A DNA stretch of 64,000 bases from Rhodococcus ruber NBRC 15591 (lineage in GTDB: Bacteria > Actinomycetota > Actinomycetes > Mycobacteriales > Mycobacteriaceae). The stretch covers positions 20,466 through 84,465 of the forward strand of contig NZ_BCXE01000005.1 of assembly GCF_001894945.1 (NCBI RefSeq), in the 5' to 3' direction. Within the stretch, counting starts at the first letter, position 1. Each line of letters begins with the position of its first letter. The notes under the pieces are model-generated. The model worked only from the letters and a program-made list of their open reading frames with translations. It ran no database searches and was not told where the DNA came from. Shown here piece by piece: positions 47,319 to 56,795 of this stretch. Both the position numbers and the translations under genes were made by a program.

Positions 47319-47357
47319 CGGCGGGCGGCGCCGGATGTGGTGCGGCGCCGCCCGCCG
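47319..47357 (-). other. 14-bp hairpin between prmA and prmB
   Basis: CGGCGGGCGGCGCC (47319-47332) pairs exactly with GGCGCCGCCCGCCG (47344-47357) across an 11-base loop, 9 bases past the prmA stop. It could give partial termination or protect the prmA message end, raising hydroxylase relative to reductase. Confidence 0.8.
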
Positions 47358-47366
47358 GGCCCGGTG

Positions 47367-48995
47367 TCAGAGCGGCGTGGCGCCGGCGCGGTACTCCGCG
47401 ATGTGCGCTGCGCGCTCCTCGTCCGTCATCTGGTTCAGCAGGACGTTCGGGCTCTGGAAGGTGTTGCCCCGCACGTCGTCGAGGGTCCACATCTTCTTCG
47501 GGTCGAGATCGAGGTGCGGCTGGCCGACGAGGGTCTTGCCGTCGTCGCGCACATACCCGAGGTCCTGCACGATGTCGGCGAGATCCTTGTCGTGGTGCAG
47601 GGTCTCCCATTCCCGGAAACCGGTGAGACGGCCCATGTTCGGCGTGGGCCGGCCCTCGTACTCACCGCGGAAGGCGACCGCGTCGGTCCAGTAGCACGTC
47701 TCCGAGCAGTAGGTCCGCCACTGGTCGTCGACCTTCTCCACGACCATGTCCTCGCGGACCAGGGCCGGCACCATGCAGGTCCAGCAGCGGTGCGGGTACT
47801 GGTATCCGACTTCCTCGAACGCGATCGGCTTGTTGCGGCCGGGGTAGGCGAGGCGGTTGTAGTTCTCCCACCACTTGCCGAACTTGGAGTACCAGCCGGG
47901 GTACTTCTCCTCGAACCACTCGAAGTCCGCGTCGGTCATGGCGTCGATCCGCCAGTAGTTCACCGGCCAGCCCGTGGCGAAGAACCGGGCCACCTCGTGG
48001 ACGTAACCCTTCTCGGTGATGCGCTTCCACGCCTCCTCGACGAGATCGTGCGGAATGGTGAGCCCGTACTTCTCGAGGGGGAGCAGGTAGCTGCGGTAGT
48101 AGTCGTCGTAGATCCACCGCCGCCACATCTCGGCGTAGCTCTCGCGGTCCTTGCGGCGGTCCTTGGTGCCGTATTCGATGAACGTGCCGATCGCGGCGTC
48201 GACCACGCAGTGGTTGTTCCACCAGGCGTAGCGCAGGTCGCGTTCGAGCAGCGGCCGGTTCCGCTCGTCGGCCAGGGCCATGAGCAGGATCGAGTAGCCG
48301 TTGGAGATGTGGCGCGACTCGTCGGACTGCACCGAGTGGAACACGGTGGGCAGCAGGTAGTCACCGTTGGCGGCGGCCTCGTCGGGCATCGCCACGAACA
48401 GGGTGTTCGTGAAGGCGGTCTCCGCGACCACGGTCAGGTAGATGTTGGCCGCGGTGATCGCGTCACCGGTGATGAAGCCCTCCCCGAACTGCCGGCCGAT
48501 GGTGCCCGCGTAGTTGTTCGCGAACGCCTTCTCGGTCATGTCGAACCCGGCGGGATCGATGTAGTTGTTCATGTAGAGCTTCTTGAGGTTCATCTGGATC
48601 GTCGAGTGCCGGACCTCGTCGATCATCTGCACCGCGAGACCGTTGTGGATCTCGGGGTTGGGCACCGCGTCGATGGCCATCGGCATCGCGCGGGCCGCGG
48701 AGATCTCCGGGAACGGGATGATCGAGAGGAACAGCTTCTGCCACTCCAGCCAGCGCTGCTGGACCTGGCGGAACATGTTGCCGCGGATCGCGCCGTCCAT
48801 CGCGCCGTAGACCCGGTTGTCCTTCTCCTCCTCCATGGGGAAGTAGGACCGCATGATCTGCTTGAGAGGGTCCTTCTTGGGGGCCTTCTCGAACGTGTAG
48901 TCGGTGCCGAAGCGGGTGGCCGGCGTCGCGAACGTCGGTTCCCACGTCAGCTCGGTGATCTTTGCATGGGCCTTGGTCAGGCTCTGCCTACTCAA
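47367..48995 (-). CDS. prmA: propane monooxygenase hydroxylase large subunit
   Basis: A 542-residue diiron hydroxylase alpha subunit that inserts oxygen into propane and related compounds (relatives also act on acetone, phenol or chlorinated ethenes). Carboxylate-histidine iron ligands are all present: Glu97 (IPFPEISA), Glu127-x-x-His130 (IDEVRH), Glu192 (AETAFTN) and Glu226-x-x-His229 (SDESRH). The start is TTG 48995: AGGAGG lies six bases upstream, and the resulting [16 protein letters not shown] is the typical beginning of this subunit. First gene of the prm operon and divergent from its regulator. Confidence 0.94.
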   Translation of the reverse strand: MSRQSLTKAHAKITELTWEPTFATPATRFGTDYTFEKAPKKDPLKQIMRSYFPMEEEKDNRVYGAMDGAIRGNMFRQVQQRWLEWQKLFLSIIPFPEISAARAMPMAIDAVPNPEIHNGLAVQMIDEVRHSTIQMNLKKLYMNNYIDPAGFDMTEKAFANNYAGTIGRQFGEGFITGDAITAANIYLTVVAETAFTNTLFVAMPDEAAANGDYLLPTVFHSVQSDESRHISNGYSILLMALADERNRPLLERDLRYAWWNNHCVVDAAIGTFIEYGTKDRRKDRESYAEMWRRWIYDDYYRSYLLPLEKYGLTIPHDLVEEAWKRITEKGYVHEVARFFATGWPVNYWRIDAMTDADFEWFEEKYPGWYSKFGKWWENYNRLAYPGRNKPIAFEEVGYQYPHRCWTCMVPALVREDMVVEKVDDQWRTYCSETCYWTDAVAFRGEYEGRPTPNMGRLTGFREWETLHHDKDLADIVQDLGYVRDDGKTLVGQPHLDLDPKKMWTLDDVRGNTFQSPNVLLNQMTDEERAAHIAEYRAGATPL

Positions 48996-49086
48996 TGTGC
49001 GCCTCCTGGATCGGGAGCCGGCTCTGTGCCAGCCGTGGACGGTGGGGTGTGGGTGCCGATACAACCCCGGTGTGCAACCCCGATCT

Positions 49087-49121
49087 GTCTCAATGTGAGA
49101 CTCAGGTCACAATCGATGTGA
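49087..49121. promoter_or_regulatory. two inverted repeats in the prmA/regulator divergent promoter
   Basis: GTCTCA-ATG-TGAGAC (49087-49101) is a perfect inverted repeat, 92 bases from the prmA start and 58 from the regulator start. Just beside it TCACA-ATCGA-TGTGA (49107-49121) forms a second one. The first is a good candidate for the Fis-type regulator's site, because a near copy occurs upstream of the catalase. Confidence 0.6.
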
Positions 49122-49158
49122 TTACCTTTGCTCTTGCGAGATCCGAGGAGAAGGTGGC

Positions 49159-50970
49159 GTGACAACTCCGGACGACCGGGAGATCGAGGTGGGTGAACAC
49201 AACCGGAGCGGGTCCCGGGACGGGCATTCGCTTCAGGAATCGGGCGAATCGGTCCGTGCGGGCGACTTCCCCGATCTCGGCGATCGGCGGGTCCGCAACT
49301 GGCTGCGGGTGTCCTGGGTGCGTTCCCGGGAGGCCAAGGTCGACGCCGATCGCCCGGCCGCGGACTACGTCGAAGCCCTTCCCACCGACACCGTCCTCAC
49401 CCGGGCGGCCCGGCCGGTGCTGCGCGCGTTGGCGGCGGAGATCGAGAACGAACCGGTGAGCCTGATCCTCACCGACGGCAAGGGCACCGTGCTCAGCCGT
49501 TACGGCGGCGACCGTCGCCTGCTCGGCGCGCTGGACCGGGTCCACCTCGCACCGGGGTTCCGGTACTCCGAGTCCCAGGTCGGCACCAACGGCATCGGCA
49601 CCGCGCTCGAGGTCGGCGCGCCGCTGCTCATCCGGGGCGACGAGCACTACAGCGGGCATCTGCGCAAGTTCTCCTGCGCGGGCGCACTCGTGACCCATCC
49701 CGTCACCGGGGCCCTGCTCGGCGTGGTGGACCTGACCACCGAGGCCGAGAACACGAACTCGCTGCTGCTCTCGTTCGCCAAGCTCGCCGCCACCCGCATC
49801 CGGGAGCGGATCCTCGAGGACGCCAACGAGCTGGACCGGGCGCTGCTGCACGACTACCACGCGGCATGCCAGCACTCGGGCCGTCCGGTCATCGCGATCG
49901 GCGACGAGGTCCTGATGATGAACGCCCTCACCCAGCAGCGGTTCGACTCGCGCGACCAGGCCGCGATCATCGACCGGACCCGCGACGCGCGGGGACGGCA
50001 CGAGCCGTTCACCCTGCTCGCCGACCTGCCGAGCGGGACCACGGCCCGGCTGTCCTACCAGCCCACCTTCGTCGACGACCGGCTCGCCGGCGGGGTCGTG
50101 CGGATCAAGGAACAGGTCGCCCGGAGCCGGTCCACCCGGGCCGTCGCCCCACCCGCGCCGCGCGCCCTGGCCGGCCGCAGCGCCCAGTGGCAGCGCACCG
50201 TCGAAGGCGTCGTCGAGGCGTGCCGGCGCGGCGAATGGCTCGTCCTCGACGGTGAGCCGGGCGTCGGGAAGGCCGCCCTGATCCAGGCGGCGCACGACCA
50301 CGTCCGGTCCGGGCACGCCCTGACGGTCCTCGACGCGGTCCAGCTCGACGGCGACGAGCTGCCCGAACGCGCGGCTGCGACCCTCGACGACGGTGGCGAC
50401 CTCGCCGTGCTGCACGCCCACGTCCTCGGCGACGACCAGTTCGCGGCGCTCGAGTCGTTCCTGCAGGCCGTCGCCCAGGACACGCGCGCGCCCGCGCCGT
50501 GGGTCGCCCTGACCATGCAGCCGCCGCAGGGGCAGAGCGACACCCACGCGCTGCTCCGCCTCTTCCCGAAGACGATCTCCGTTCCCCCGCTGCGGCATCG
50601 ACTCGAGGACGTGCCCGACCTGGTCCGGTTCCTGCTCGACGCCGCCGGCGCCTCCGGCCTCACGCTCTCCCCGGCCGCGGCGAACCAGCTCATGCGGCTG
50701 TCGTGGAGCGGCAACGTGACCCATCTGCGCGGCGTCCTCGACGAGCTCTGCCGGCGGCGGCGATCCGGGACCGTCGAGCCGGCCGACCTGCCCGCCGAGT
50801 GCCGGGCGACGACCCGCCGGAGTCTGACCCGGCTCGAGTCCCTCGAGCGGGACGCGATCGTGGAGGCGCTGGCGCTGCACGGCGGCGACAAGGTGGCCGC
50901 CGCGAAGGCCCTCGGCATGTCGCGGGCGACGATCTACCGCAAGATCCGAGAATTCGGCATCACCCTCTGA
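49159..50970 (+). CDS. GAF/Fis-type regulator of the prm operon (MimR/AcoR-like)
   Basis: A 603-residue regulator. Residues about 75-215 are a GAF sensory domain (RYSESQVGTNGIGTALEVGA, then HYSGHLRKFSCAGALVTHPV). Residues about 345-530 match an AAA+ enhancer-binding domain but are degenerate: a Walker A-like GEPGVGKAAL is at 365, yet the sigma-54 contact loop GAFTGA and a normal Walker B are missing. The C-terminal Fis helix-turn-helix is KVAAAKALGMSRATIYRKIR. It probably acts as a DNA-binding activator without sigma-54. GTG 49159 has GAGGAGAAGG upstream. Divergent from prmA, as in mim clusters. Confidence 0.88.
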   Translation: MTTPDDREIEVGEHNRSGSRDGHSLQESGESVRAGDFPDLGDRRVRNWLRVSWVRSREAKVDADRPAADYVEALPTDTVLTRAARPVLRALAAEIENEPVSLILTDGKGTVLSRYGGDRRLLGALDRVHLAPGFRYSESQVGTNGIGTALEVGAPLLIRGDEHYSGHLRKFSCAGALVTHPVTGALLGVVDLTTEAENTNSLLLSFAKLAATRIRERILEDANELDRALLHDYHAACQHSGRPVIAIGDEVLMMNALTQQRFDSRDQAAIIDRTRDARGRHEPFTLLADLPSGTTARLSYQPTFVDDRLAGGVVRIKEQVARSRSTRAVAPPAPRALAGRSAQWQRTVEGVVEACRRGEWLVLDGEPGVGKAALIQAAHDHVRSGHALTVLDAVQLDGDELPERAAATLDDGGDLAVLHAHVLGDDQFAALESFLQAVAQDTRAPAPWVALTMQPPQGQSDTHALLRLFPKTISVPPLRHRLEDVPDLVRFLLDAAGASGLTLSPAAANQLMRLSWSGNVTHLRGVLDELCRRRRSGTVEPADLPAECRATTRRSLTRLESLERDAIVEALALHGGDKVAAAKALGMSRATIYRKIREFGITL

Positions 50971-50982
50971 TTCCGAGTGTGC

Positions 50983-50997
50983 GTGTCAAATTGAGAC
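50983..50997. promoter_or_regulatory. prm-type inverted repeat upstream of the catalase
   Basis: GTGTCA-AAT-TGAGAC has the same 6-3-6 layout as GTCTCA-ATG-TGAGAC in the prm promoter with one half-site mismatch. It lies 13 bases after the regulator stop and 80 bases before the catalase start. The catalase leader also has ACACTGCT twice (51004, 51021) and a TCACCCC/GGGGTGA stem (51043-51059). Confidence 0.5.
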
Positions 50998-51076
50998 GAC
51001 GGGACACTGCTCCGCACGAAACACTGCTGAGCGCAGAGACGTTCACCCCACCGGGGTGACCAGACAGGAGTGATCG

Positions 51077-52534
51077 ATGACCGACCACAACGGACTCACC
51101 ACCGCTGCCGGCGCACCTGTGCCGGACAACCAGAACAGTCTCACGGCCGGGGCCCGCGGACCCATGCTCCTCCAGGACGTGTGGTTCCTCGAGAAGCTCG
51201 CGCACTTCGACCGTGAGGTGATCCCCGAACGGCGCATGCATGCAAAGGGTTCCGGCGCGTTCGGCACCTTCCGCGTCACCCACGACATCACGCGGCACAC
51301 CCGGGCCGCGCTGTTCTCCGAGATCGGCAAGCAGACCGAGGTGTTCGTCCGGTTCTCCACCGTCGCCGGCGAGCGCGGCGCCGCCGACGCGGAACGCGAC
51401 ATCCGCGGCTTCGCCGTCCGCTTCTACACCGAGGAGGGCAACTGGGACATCGTCGGCAACAACACCCCGGTGTTCTTCTTCCGCGATCCGCTCAAGTTCC
51501 CCGACCTCAACCATGCCGTGAAGCGCGATCCGCGGACCAACCTTCGCGACCCCGAGAACAACTGGGACTTCTGGACCAATCTGCCGGAAGCCCTGCACCA
51601 GATCACGATCGTGATGTCCGACCGCGGCATCCCCGACGGCTACCGGCACATGCACGGATTCGGTTCGCACACCTTCTCGTTCGTCGATGCCGCGGGCGCC
51701 CGGTCGTGGGTGAAGTTCCACTTCCGCACCCAGCAGGGCATCCGGAACCTCACCGACGAGGAGGCCGCGGCCGTGATCGCCGGCGACCGCGAATCCGCCC
51801 AGCGGGACCTGTACGAGGCGATCGAGGCCGGGAACCACCCGAAATGGACGCTGTACGTGCAGATCATGCCCGAGGCCGACGCGGCGACCTACCGCTACCA
51901 CCCGTTCGACCTGACCAAGGTGTGGTCCAAGAAGGACTATCCGCTCCTCGAGGTGGGGGAGCTGGAGCTGAACCGCAACCCGGACAACTACCACGCCGAC
52001 GTCGAGCAGGCCGCGTTCTCCCCTGCGAACGTCGTCCCGGGCATCGGGTTCTCGCCCGACCGGATGCTGCAGGGCCGGCTCTTCTCGTACGGGGACGCCG
52101 CACGCTACCGGCTCGGCGTCAACCACCACCAGATCCCGGTGAACTGCCCCCGGGCCGCCGCCCACGTGAACTCCTTCCACCGCGACGGCGCGATGCGGGT
52201 GGACGGCAACCAGGGCAGCGTCCCGAGCATCGAGCCGAACTCGTACGGCCGATTCCAGGAGCAACGCGGGTACGCCGACCCGCCGCTGACCGTCGGTGCC
52301 GTCGCGGACCGATTCGACTACCGCGCAGACGACGACAACTATTTCGAGCAGCCCGGGATCCTGTTCCGCGCCATGACCGCCGAGCAGCAGACCGTGCTGT
52401 TCGAGAACACCGCGCGCGCGATCACCGGGGCATCGGTGACGACGATCGAACGGCACATCGCCAACTGCACGCAGGCCGATCCGGCCTACGGTGAGGGAGT
52501 TCGCAAGGCCTGCGAGGCACTGGGGGCGTTGTGA
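51077..52534 (+). CDS. katA: heme catalase (small-subunit type)
   Basis: A 485-residue monofunctional catalase that dismutates hydrogen peroxide. The distal histidine is in [14 protein letters not shown] near residue 56, the distal asparagine is in [19 protein letters not shown] near 130, and the heme-ligating tyrosine is in [17 protein letters not shown] near 340. Length and lack of a C-terminal flavodoxin-like domain place it with small-subunit clade 3 enzymes. ATG 51077 has CAGGAG upstream. Its position after the prm regulator and its shared inverted repeat suggest it guards against peroxide leaking from the uncoupled monooxygenase (inference). Confidence 0.93.
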   Translation: MTDHNGLTTAAGAPVPDNQNSLTAGARGPMLLQDVWFLEKLAHFDREVIPERRMHAKGSGAFGTFRVTHDITRHTRAALFSEIGKQTEVFVRFSTVAGERGAADAERDIRGFAVRFYTEEGNWDIVGNNTPVFFFRDPLKFPDLNHAVKRDPRTNLRDPENNWDFWTNLPEALHQITIVMSDRGIPDGYRHMHGFGSHTFSFVDAAGARSWVKFHFRTQQGIRNLTDEEAAAVIAGDRESAQRDLYEAIEAGNHPKWTLYVQIMPEADAATYRYHPFDLTKVWSKKDYPLLEVGELELNRNPDNYHADVEQAAFSPANVVPGIGFSPDRMLQGRLFSYGDAARYRLGVNHHQIPVNCPRAAAHVNSFHRDGAMRVDGNQGSVPSIEPNSYGRFQEQRGYADPPLTVGAVADRFDYRADDDNYFEQPGILFRAMTAEQQTVLFENTARAITGASVTTIERHIANCTQADPAYGEGVRKACEALGAL

Positions 52535-52550
52535 GCGACCGGTGATCCGT

Positions 52551-52626
52551 CCGGCAGCCGCGCAACCCTCGGTCGTTCGCCGCGTCGAGTGCCGACGCGG
52601 CCGACAGGCGGGCGCGCGGCTGCCGG
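52551..52626. terminator. nested hairpin between catalase and GH63 genes
   Basis: CCGGCAGCCGCGC (52551-52563) pairs with GCGCGGCTGCCGG (52614-52626); within it GCCGCGTCG (52579-52587) pairs with CGACGCGGC (52593-52601) around a 5-base loop. It lies between converging stops and is likely bidirectional. Confidence 0.75.
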
Positions 52627-52636
52627 CCCGGGCGGC

Positions 52637-53974
52637 TCAGCCCAGCCAGTCCAGCACCGCGGCCGCGGTCCACGACTGCTGCATGCTGCCGAGCGGCTCG
52701 CCGGTGAACGGCTCGTAGTACTCCGCGAACGAGCCGTCGCTCGCCTGCCGCAAGCCCTCCGCTCGCAGCAGATGGGCGCGCTCCGCCCAGCCGCGGCGGG
52801 CGAACGTCCACGAGAACAGCCACGTCATCACCGGCCACACCGGTCCCCGCCAGTACTCGCGCGAACGGAAGTCCCGGGAGACGGGGGACGTCGAGGGTGG
52901 CACGGCGTAGCGCAGGTCGGGGTGCCCGCAGAACTTCGGGCCCTCGAAGGTGCGCAACAGGGCCCGTTCGGTGCCGCGGGGCAGACCCCCGCACAGCAAC
53001 GGCGCGAACATCGCGATCGTGTCGGTGGCCATCCAGCGGCCGCTGCGCAGGTCGAAGTCCTTGGCGGCGCCGGTACGCGGATCGGTGGTGTCGAGCACGC
53101 CGCGACGGAACCGGTCCGCGTACTCGTGCAGCTCACGCACGTCCGCATTCGGGCGCGAATGCTCCTCCCCGATGACGGCGAGCACCTCGCACGCCAGCGC
53201 GAACACGGCACTGACGAACACGTCCTCGACGGCGAAGCTCATGGCCGTGGCCAGGGCGTCGTCGTCGTAGCGCACCTCCTTCATCTCCTCGAGCAGCCAC
53301 AGGTAGCGGGCGTACTCGGCGTCGGTGGGCCGCTGACTCGCGTCGCCGACATGGGCGAGGTCCTCGCGCCGGAACGTCGGCACCGCCCCCGCGACGACGT
53401 TGGCGTACGCCGCGTCCCACCGGGGCGAGTTGTCCATGCCGGATTCCCAGCCGTGGTAGAGCGCGATGCGGCCGTTGCCGTCGAGGTCGCGGGCCCGGGC
53501 CAGCCACCGGTGCCAGCGCACCAGGTCGGGCCAGCGACGGTCCAGGAACTCCTCGGCGACGGCACGGGTGGTGCGCCCGTGCCGTCGGCTGTGGTCGAGG
53601 ATCCGCTGCACCGCGATGGCGTGCACGGGTGGCTGGGTGATGCCGGAGGTCTGCGGCCCCTGCGGGGCAGCGGCGGCCAGGTCGGTGCAGGCCCACCGCG
53701 CCGGTCCCGGAAAGTAGCCGTCCACCCCGCTCGCGAACACGATGTGCGGGATCATGCCGTTTCGCCACTGCGCGGAGAGCAGGGTGTCGAGTTCGACGAC
53801 GGCCCGCTCGACGCTCAACGGGGCCAGCCCCACCGCGACGAACGCCGCGTCCCAGCTCCACATGTGCGGGTACAGCTTCGGGGCGGCGCTGGTCATCGTG
53901 CCGAGGTCGTTGCCGCGCAGCAGATAGGCAGCCCGCGCGGCGAGCTGGGTGTGGGTGAATCCGCGGTCCGGCAT
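52637..53974 (-). CDS. GH63-family glucosylglycerate hydrolase-like enzyme
   Basis: A 445-residue (alpha/alpha)6-barrel glycosidase. MWSWDAAFVAVGLAPLS near residue 38 and YHGWESGMDNSPRWD with the candidate acid Asp181 match the GH63 glucosylglycerate hydrolase of mycobacteria. The base would be Glu418 in SFAEYYEP, near the C-terminus. Those enzymes release glucose and glycerate from the compatible solute glucosylglycerate when nitrogen returns; mannosylglycerate can also be cut. ATG 53974 starts it. Divergent from a sugar-type ABC ATPase gene with 188 bases between. Confidence 0.78.
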   Translation of the reverse strand: MPDRGFTHTQLAARAAYLLRGNDLGTMTSAAPKLYPHMWSWDAAFVAVGLAPLSVERAVVELDTLLSAQWRNGMIPHIVFASGVDGYFPGPARWACTDLAAAAPQGPQTSGITQPPVHAIAVQRILDHSRRHGRTTRAVAEEFLDRRWPDLVRWHRWLARARDLDGNGRIALYHGWESGMDNSPRWDAAYANVVAGAVPTFRREDLAHVGDASQRPTDAEYARYLWLLEEMKEVRYDDDALATAMSFAVEDVFVSAVFALACEVLAVIGEEHSRPNADVRELHEYADRFRRGVLDTTDPRTGAAKDFDLRSGRWMATDTIAMFAPLLCGGLPRGTERALLRTFEGPKFCGHPDLRYAVPPSTSPVSRDFRSREYWRGPVWPVMTWLFSWTFARRGWAERAHLLRAEGLRQASDGSFAEYYEPFTGEPLGSMQQSWTAAAVLDWLG

Positions 53975-54162
53975 CGCATCATTGTGCGACCGCCCGGCCC
54001 TCGGCGCGCGTCGGGGCGCGGTCCCGGACGCCGAGCGGACACCACCCGTTGGCCCGGGCGGTACCGGACCGTCACCTGTACCGGGTGGACTGGCCGGTGG
54101 ACATTCGTCCGTTCACCACGGATCGTCGGGCACGTTCCTGCCCGTGAAGGGATTTCGAGACA

Positions 54163-55245
54163 ATGGCTTCAGTGACCTTCGACCACGCCACCCGGCACTA
54201 CGCGGGGGCCGAGTCCCCGGCAGTGGATGCGCTGGACCTGCGCATCGCCGACGGCGAGTTCCTCGTCCTCGTCGGCCCCTCCGGGTGTGGCAAGTCGACC
54301 TCGCTGCGGATGCTCGCTGGGCTCGAGGACGTCGACTCCGGGCGGCTGCTCATCGGCGCCGGCGACGTCACCGACGTCGAACCGCGCCACCGCGACATCG
54401 CGATGGTGTTCCAGAACTACGCCCTGTACCCGCACATGAGCGTCGCGGAGAACATGGGCTTCGCGCTGAAGATCGCCGGGGTCCCGAAGGACGAGCGCGT
54501 CGCCCGCGTGCGGGAGGCCGCGGCGATGCTCGATCTCACGGCCTACCTGGACCGCAAGCCGAAGGCCCTGTCGGGCGGGCAGCGGCAGCGGGTGGCGATG
54601 GGCCGGGCCATCGTGCGCAGCCCGCAGGTTTTCCTGATGGACGAACCGCTGTCCAACCTCGACGCGAAGCTGCGCGTGCAGACCCGTAACCAGATTGCGC
54701 GCCTGACCCGGCGGCTCGGCGTGACCACGGTGTACGTCACGCACGACCAGGTCGAGGCCATGACCATGGGGGACCGGGTCGCCGTGCTCGACGGAGGCCG
54801 GCTCCAGCAGGTGGACACGCCGCGGGCGCTGTACGACCGGCCGGCGAACGCCTTCGTCGCCGGCTTCATCGGCTCTCCGGCGATGAGCCTGTTCGAGGCG
54901 CCGATCGCCGACGGCGGGGTGCGGATCGGCGGGCACCTCGTGCCCGTGCCGCGGCACGTGCTCGCCGCCGCGCGGGGTGCCACGGTGACGATCGGCCTTC
55001 GCCCGGAGCACCTGGCGTTGTCCGCGGGCGACTCCGGATTCGACGTGACCGTCGACATGGTCGAGGAACTCGGGGCGGACGCCTACGTCTACGGTGGCGC
55101 CGCGGTCGAGGGCGACCGCCGCGATGTGGTGTTCCGCACCGACGGACACAACCCGCCGCCGGCGGGCACGGTGGTGCGACTGCAACCGGACCCGGCGCGG
55201 GTGCACGTGTTCGACGCCGAAACCGGTATGCGGTTGAGCGCCTGA
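54163..55245 (+). CDS. ABC transporter ATP-binding protein (UgpC/MalK type)
   Basis: A 360-residue ATPase of the carbohydrate-uptake CUT1 family. Walker A GPSGCGKSTSLRMLAG near residue 39, Q-loop MVFQNYALYPHMSVAENMGF, signature LSGGQRQRVAMGRAI, Walker B VFLMDEPLSNLDAK, and a C-terminal OB-type regulatory domain from about residue 235 (TIGLRPEHLAL). ATG 54163. It probably powers the UgpA/UgpE permeases encoded 2 kb downstream, although the HAD and DeoR genes on the other strand lie between them. It may also serve other CUT1 importers. Confidence 0.88.
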   Translation: MASVTFDHATRHYAGAESPAVDALDLRIADGEFLVLVGPSGCGKSTSLRMLAGLEDVDSGRLLIGAGDVTDVEPRHRDIAMVFQNYALYPHMSVAENMGFALKIAGVPKDERVARVREAAAMLDLTAYLDRKPKALSGGQRQRVAMGRAIVRSPQVFLMDEPLSNLDAKLRVQTRNQIARLTRRLGVTTVYVTHDQVEAMTMGDRVAVLDGGRLQQVDTPRALYDRPANAFVAGFIGSPAMSLFEAPIADGGVRIGGHLVPVPRHVLAAARGATVTIGLRPEHLALSAGDSGFDVTVDMVEELGADAYVYGGAAVEGDRRDVVFRTDGHNPPPAGTVVRLQPDPARVHVFDAETGMRLSA

Positions 55246-55251
55246 CTCGTG

Positions 55252-55287
55252 CGGTGGCGGAGCAGGAACGGGCTCGCTCCGCCACCG
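55252..55287. terminator. 12-bp hairpin between converging ugpC-like and HAD genes
   Basis: CGGTGGCGGAGC (55252-55263) pairs exactly with GCTCCGCCACCG (55276-55287) across 12 bases. It lies 6 bases after the ATPase stop and 11 bases before the HAD stop. Confidence 0.8.
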
Positions 55288-55298
55288 GTTCGGTCCGC

Positions 55299-55979
55299 TC
55301 AGTTCTGGCAGACGAGGTCGTTCAGGTCCGCGATCGAGCGTCCCGCCAGGGTGGGCCACAGGGTGTGCCCCGGGTTCTCGGGCAGCGGAACCACGTTCGG
55401 TACCCCCAGCGTCACGACGCCGGCGGCGCGGGCCGACGCCAGTCCCGGCAACGAGTCCTCGATCGCGACGATGCGTGCGGGGTCGAGCGGTGCGCCCAGG
55501 TCGTCACCGAGCGCCTCGACGGCCCGCAGGTACGGCTCGGGGTGAGGCTTGCCGTTGCTCACCATGTCGCCGGTGACCAGGAACCGGAACGTGCCGGTGG
55601 GCAGCAGGCGGTCGATCTCGTCGGCGAGGGGCCGTTCGCTCATCGTGACGAGCGCGCACGGCACATCCGCCGCGGCGAGCTCGCCGAGCAGTTCCCGCGC
55701 ACCCGGCCGCCACGGGACCGCCTGCCGCACCTGGGTCACGACCGAGTCGACGAGCCCGTCGACGATGGCGCGGACGGGCAGGTCCGCCCCGGCACGTTGC
55801 AGCACCCGGGCGGTCTCGGGCAGCGCGCAGCCGACGAGTTCGGCTGCCTGCCCGTCGCTCCACGGGATCGAGAACGCGGCCAGTAGTTCCCGCTCGGCGC
55901 GGAACCAGTAGGGCTCGGTGTCGACGAGGGTGCCATCCATGTCCCAGAGCACCGCGTGGACGGCGGGGGATGTGTGCAT
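55299..55979 (-). CDS. HAD-family phosphatase (beta-phosphoglucomutase-like)
   Basis: A 226-residue HAD subfamily IA enzyme. Motif I is LWDMDGTLVDTEPYWF with the nucleophile Asp near residue 13, motif II is ALVTMSERPLADEI, the lysine is in VSNGKPHPEPYL, and motif IV is VAIEDSLPGLASARAAGV. The cap is helical. Members act on sugar phosphates or glycerol 3-phosphate. Its start lies 6 bases after the DeoR stop, so it is cotranscribed with the regulator. A phosphatase matching the imported glycerol or sugar phosphate is likely but the substrate is unproven. Confidence 0.82.
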   Translation of the reverse strand: MHTSPAVHAVLWDMDGTLVDTEPYWFRAERELLAAFSIPWSDGQAAELVGCALPETARVLQRAGADLPVRAIVDGLVDSVVTQVRQAVPWRPGARELLGELAAADVPCALVTMSERPLADEIDRLLPTGTFRFLVTGDMVSNGKPHPEPYLRAVEALGDDLGAPLDPARIVAIEDSLPGLASARAAGVVTLGVPNVVPLPENPGHTLWPTLAGRSIADLNDLVCQN

Positions 55980-55985
55980 TCGGGG

Positions 55986-56795
55986 CTACTCCTGATCCGG
56001 GTTCGGGGTGGGCGGTACGCGGACGACCTGGACCCGGATTCCGCGGGTGCGCAGAGCGTCGACGAAGTGGGCCGGTGCGGCGTCGTCGACGATCGCGTCG
56101 TCGATCGCGTCCCAGCCGGCGACGAGATGGAAGGATCGGCGGCCGATCTTTCCGGAATCGAGCAGCAGGACGCGCCGGTCGGCGACGCGCAGCATCTCGG
56201 CCTTGAGCGAGACGATCGAATCCTCCTGGTGGTACAGCCCGTCCGCGTCCGCGGTGGTGGTGGACAGGAACAGGGTGTCCACCCGCACGCCGCGGACGGC
56301 GGCGAGCGCTCCGGCGCCCAGGAACGACTCGTGCCCGACGTCGTATGTGCCGCCGAGAGCCACGGTCTCGACAGCGGCGTGACGGGCGAGGGCGGCGAGG
56401 CCCGGCAGATAGTTGGTGACCACCCGCAGGTCTTCGGCACCGGCCAGGTGGTCGATCATCGTCGCGACGGTGGTCGAGTCGTCGAGCATGATCGACGTGC
56501 CGGGGGCGACGGTCTGCGCCGCGGCGGCGCCGAGCGCCAGTTTCTGCGGCAGCGCGAGGCGGCGCCGGACCGCCGCGGCGATCTCGTAGGTGCCGGTGCG
56601 CTCGATGCTGACACCGCCGCGGAACTTGCGGACGACGCCGCGGCGCTGCAGTTCGTCGAGGTCGCGGTGCACCGTCATCAGCGACACACCGAACCGCTCG
56701 GCAAGGGCCTGGGCCGTGGCACGTTCGTCCGCCAGCAGCGATTCGAGGATCGCGTCGAGCCTTTCCTGGCGGGGGTTGCGGCTCGCTCTGGACAT
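55986..56795 (-). CDS. DeoR/GlpR-family transcriptional repressor
   Basis: A 269-residue regulator. The N-terminal winged helix (RQERLDAILESLLADERATA, then LAERFGVSLMTVHRDLDEL and FRGGVSIE) is classic DeoR. The C-terminal sensor, a sugar-isomerase-like fold, binds a phosphorylated sugar or glycerol 3-phosphate (DDSTTVATMI, VVTNYL, GGTYD). ATG 56795 has an excellent ribosome site, AGGAGGTGAT. Divergent from ugpA with an AT-rich operator between, so it very probably represses the importer genes. Confidence 0.88.
   Translation of the reverse strand: MSRASRNPRQERLDAILESLLADERATAQALAERFGVSLMTVHRDLDELQRRGVVRKFRGGVSIERTGTYEIAAAVRRRLALPQKLALGAAAAQTVAPGTSIMLDDSTTVATMIDHLAGAEDLRVVTNYLPGLAALARHAAVETVALGGTYDVGHESFLGAGALAAVRGVRVDTLFLSTTTADADGLYHQEDSIVSLKAEMLRVADRRVLLLDSGKIGRRSFHLVAGWDAIDDAIVDDAAPAHFVDALRTRGIRVQVVRVPPTPNPDQE

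Noticed and set aside
49159..50970. Sigma-54 enhancer-binding protein
   Set aside because: The GAFTGA loop and normal Walker B are missing, and I see no -24/-12 GG-N10-GC promoter before prmA.
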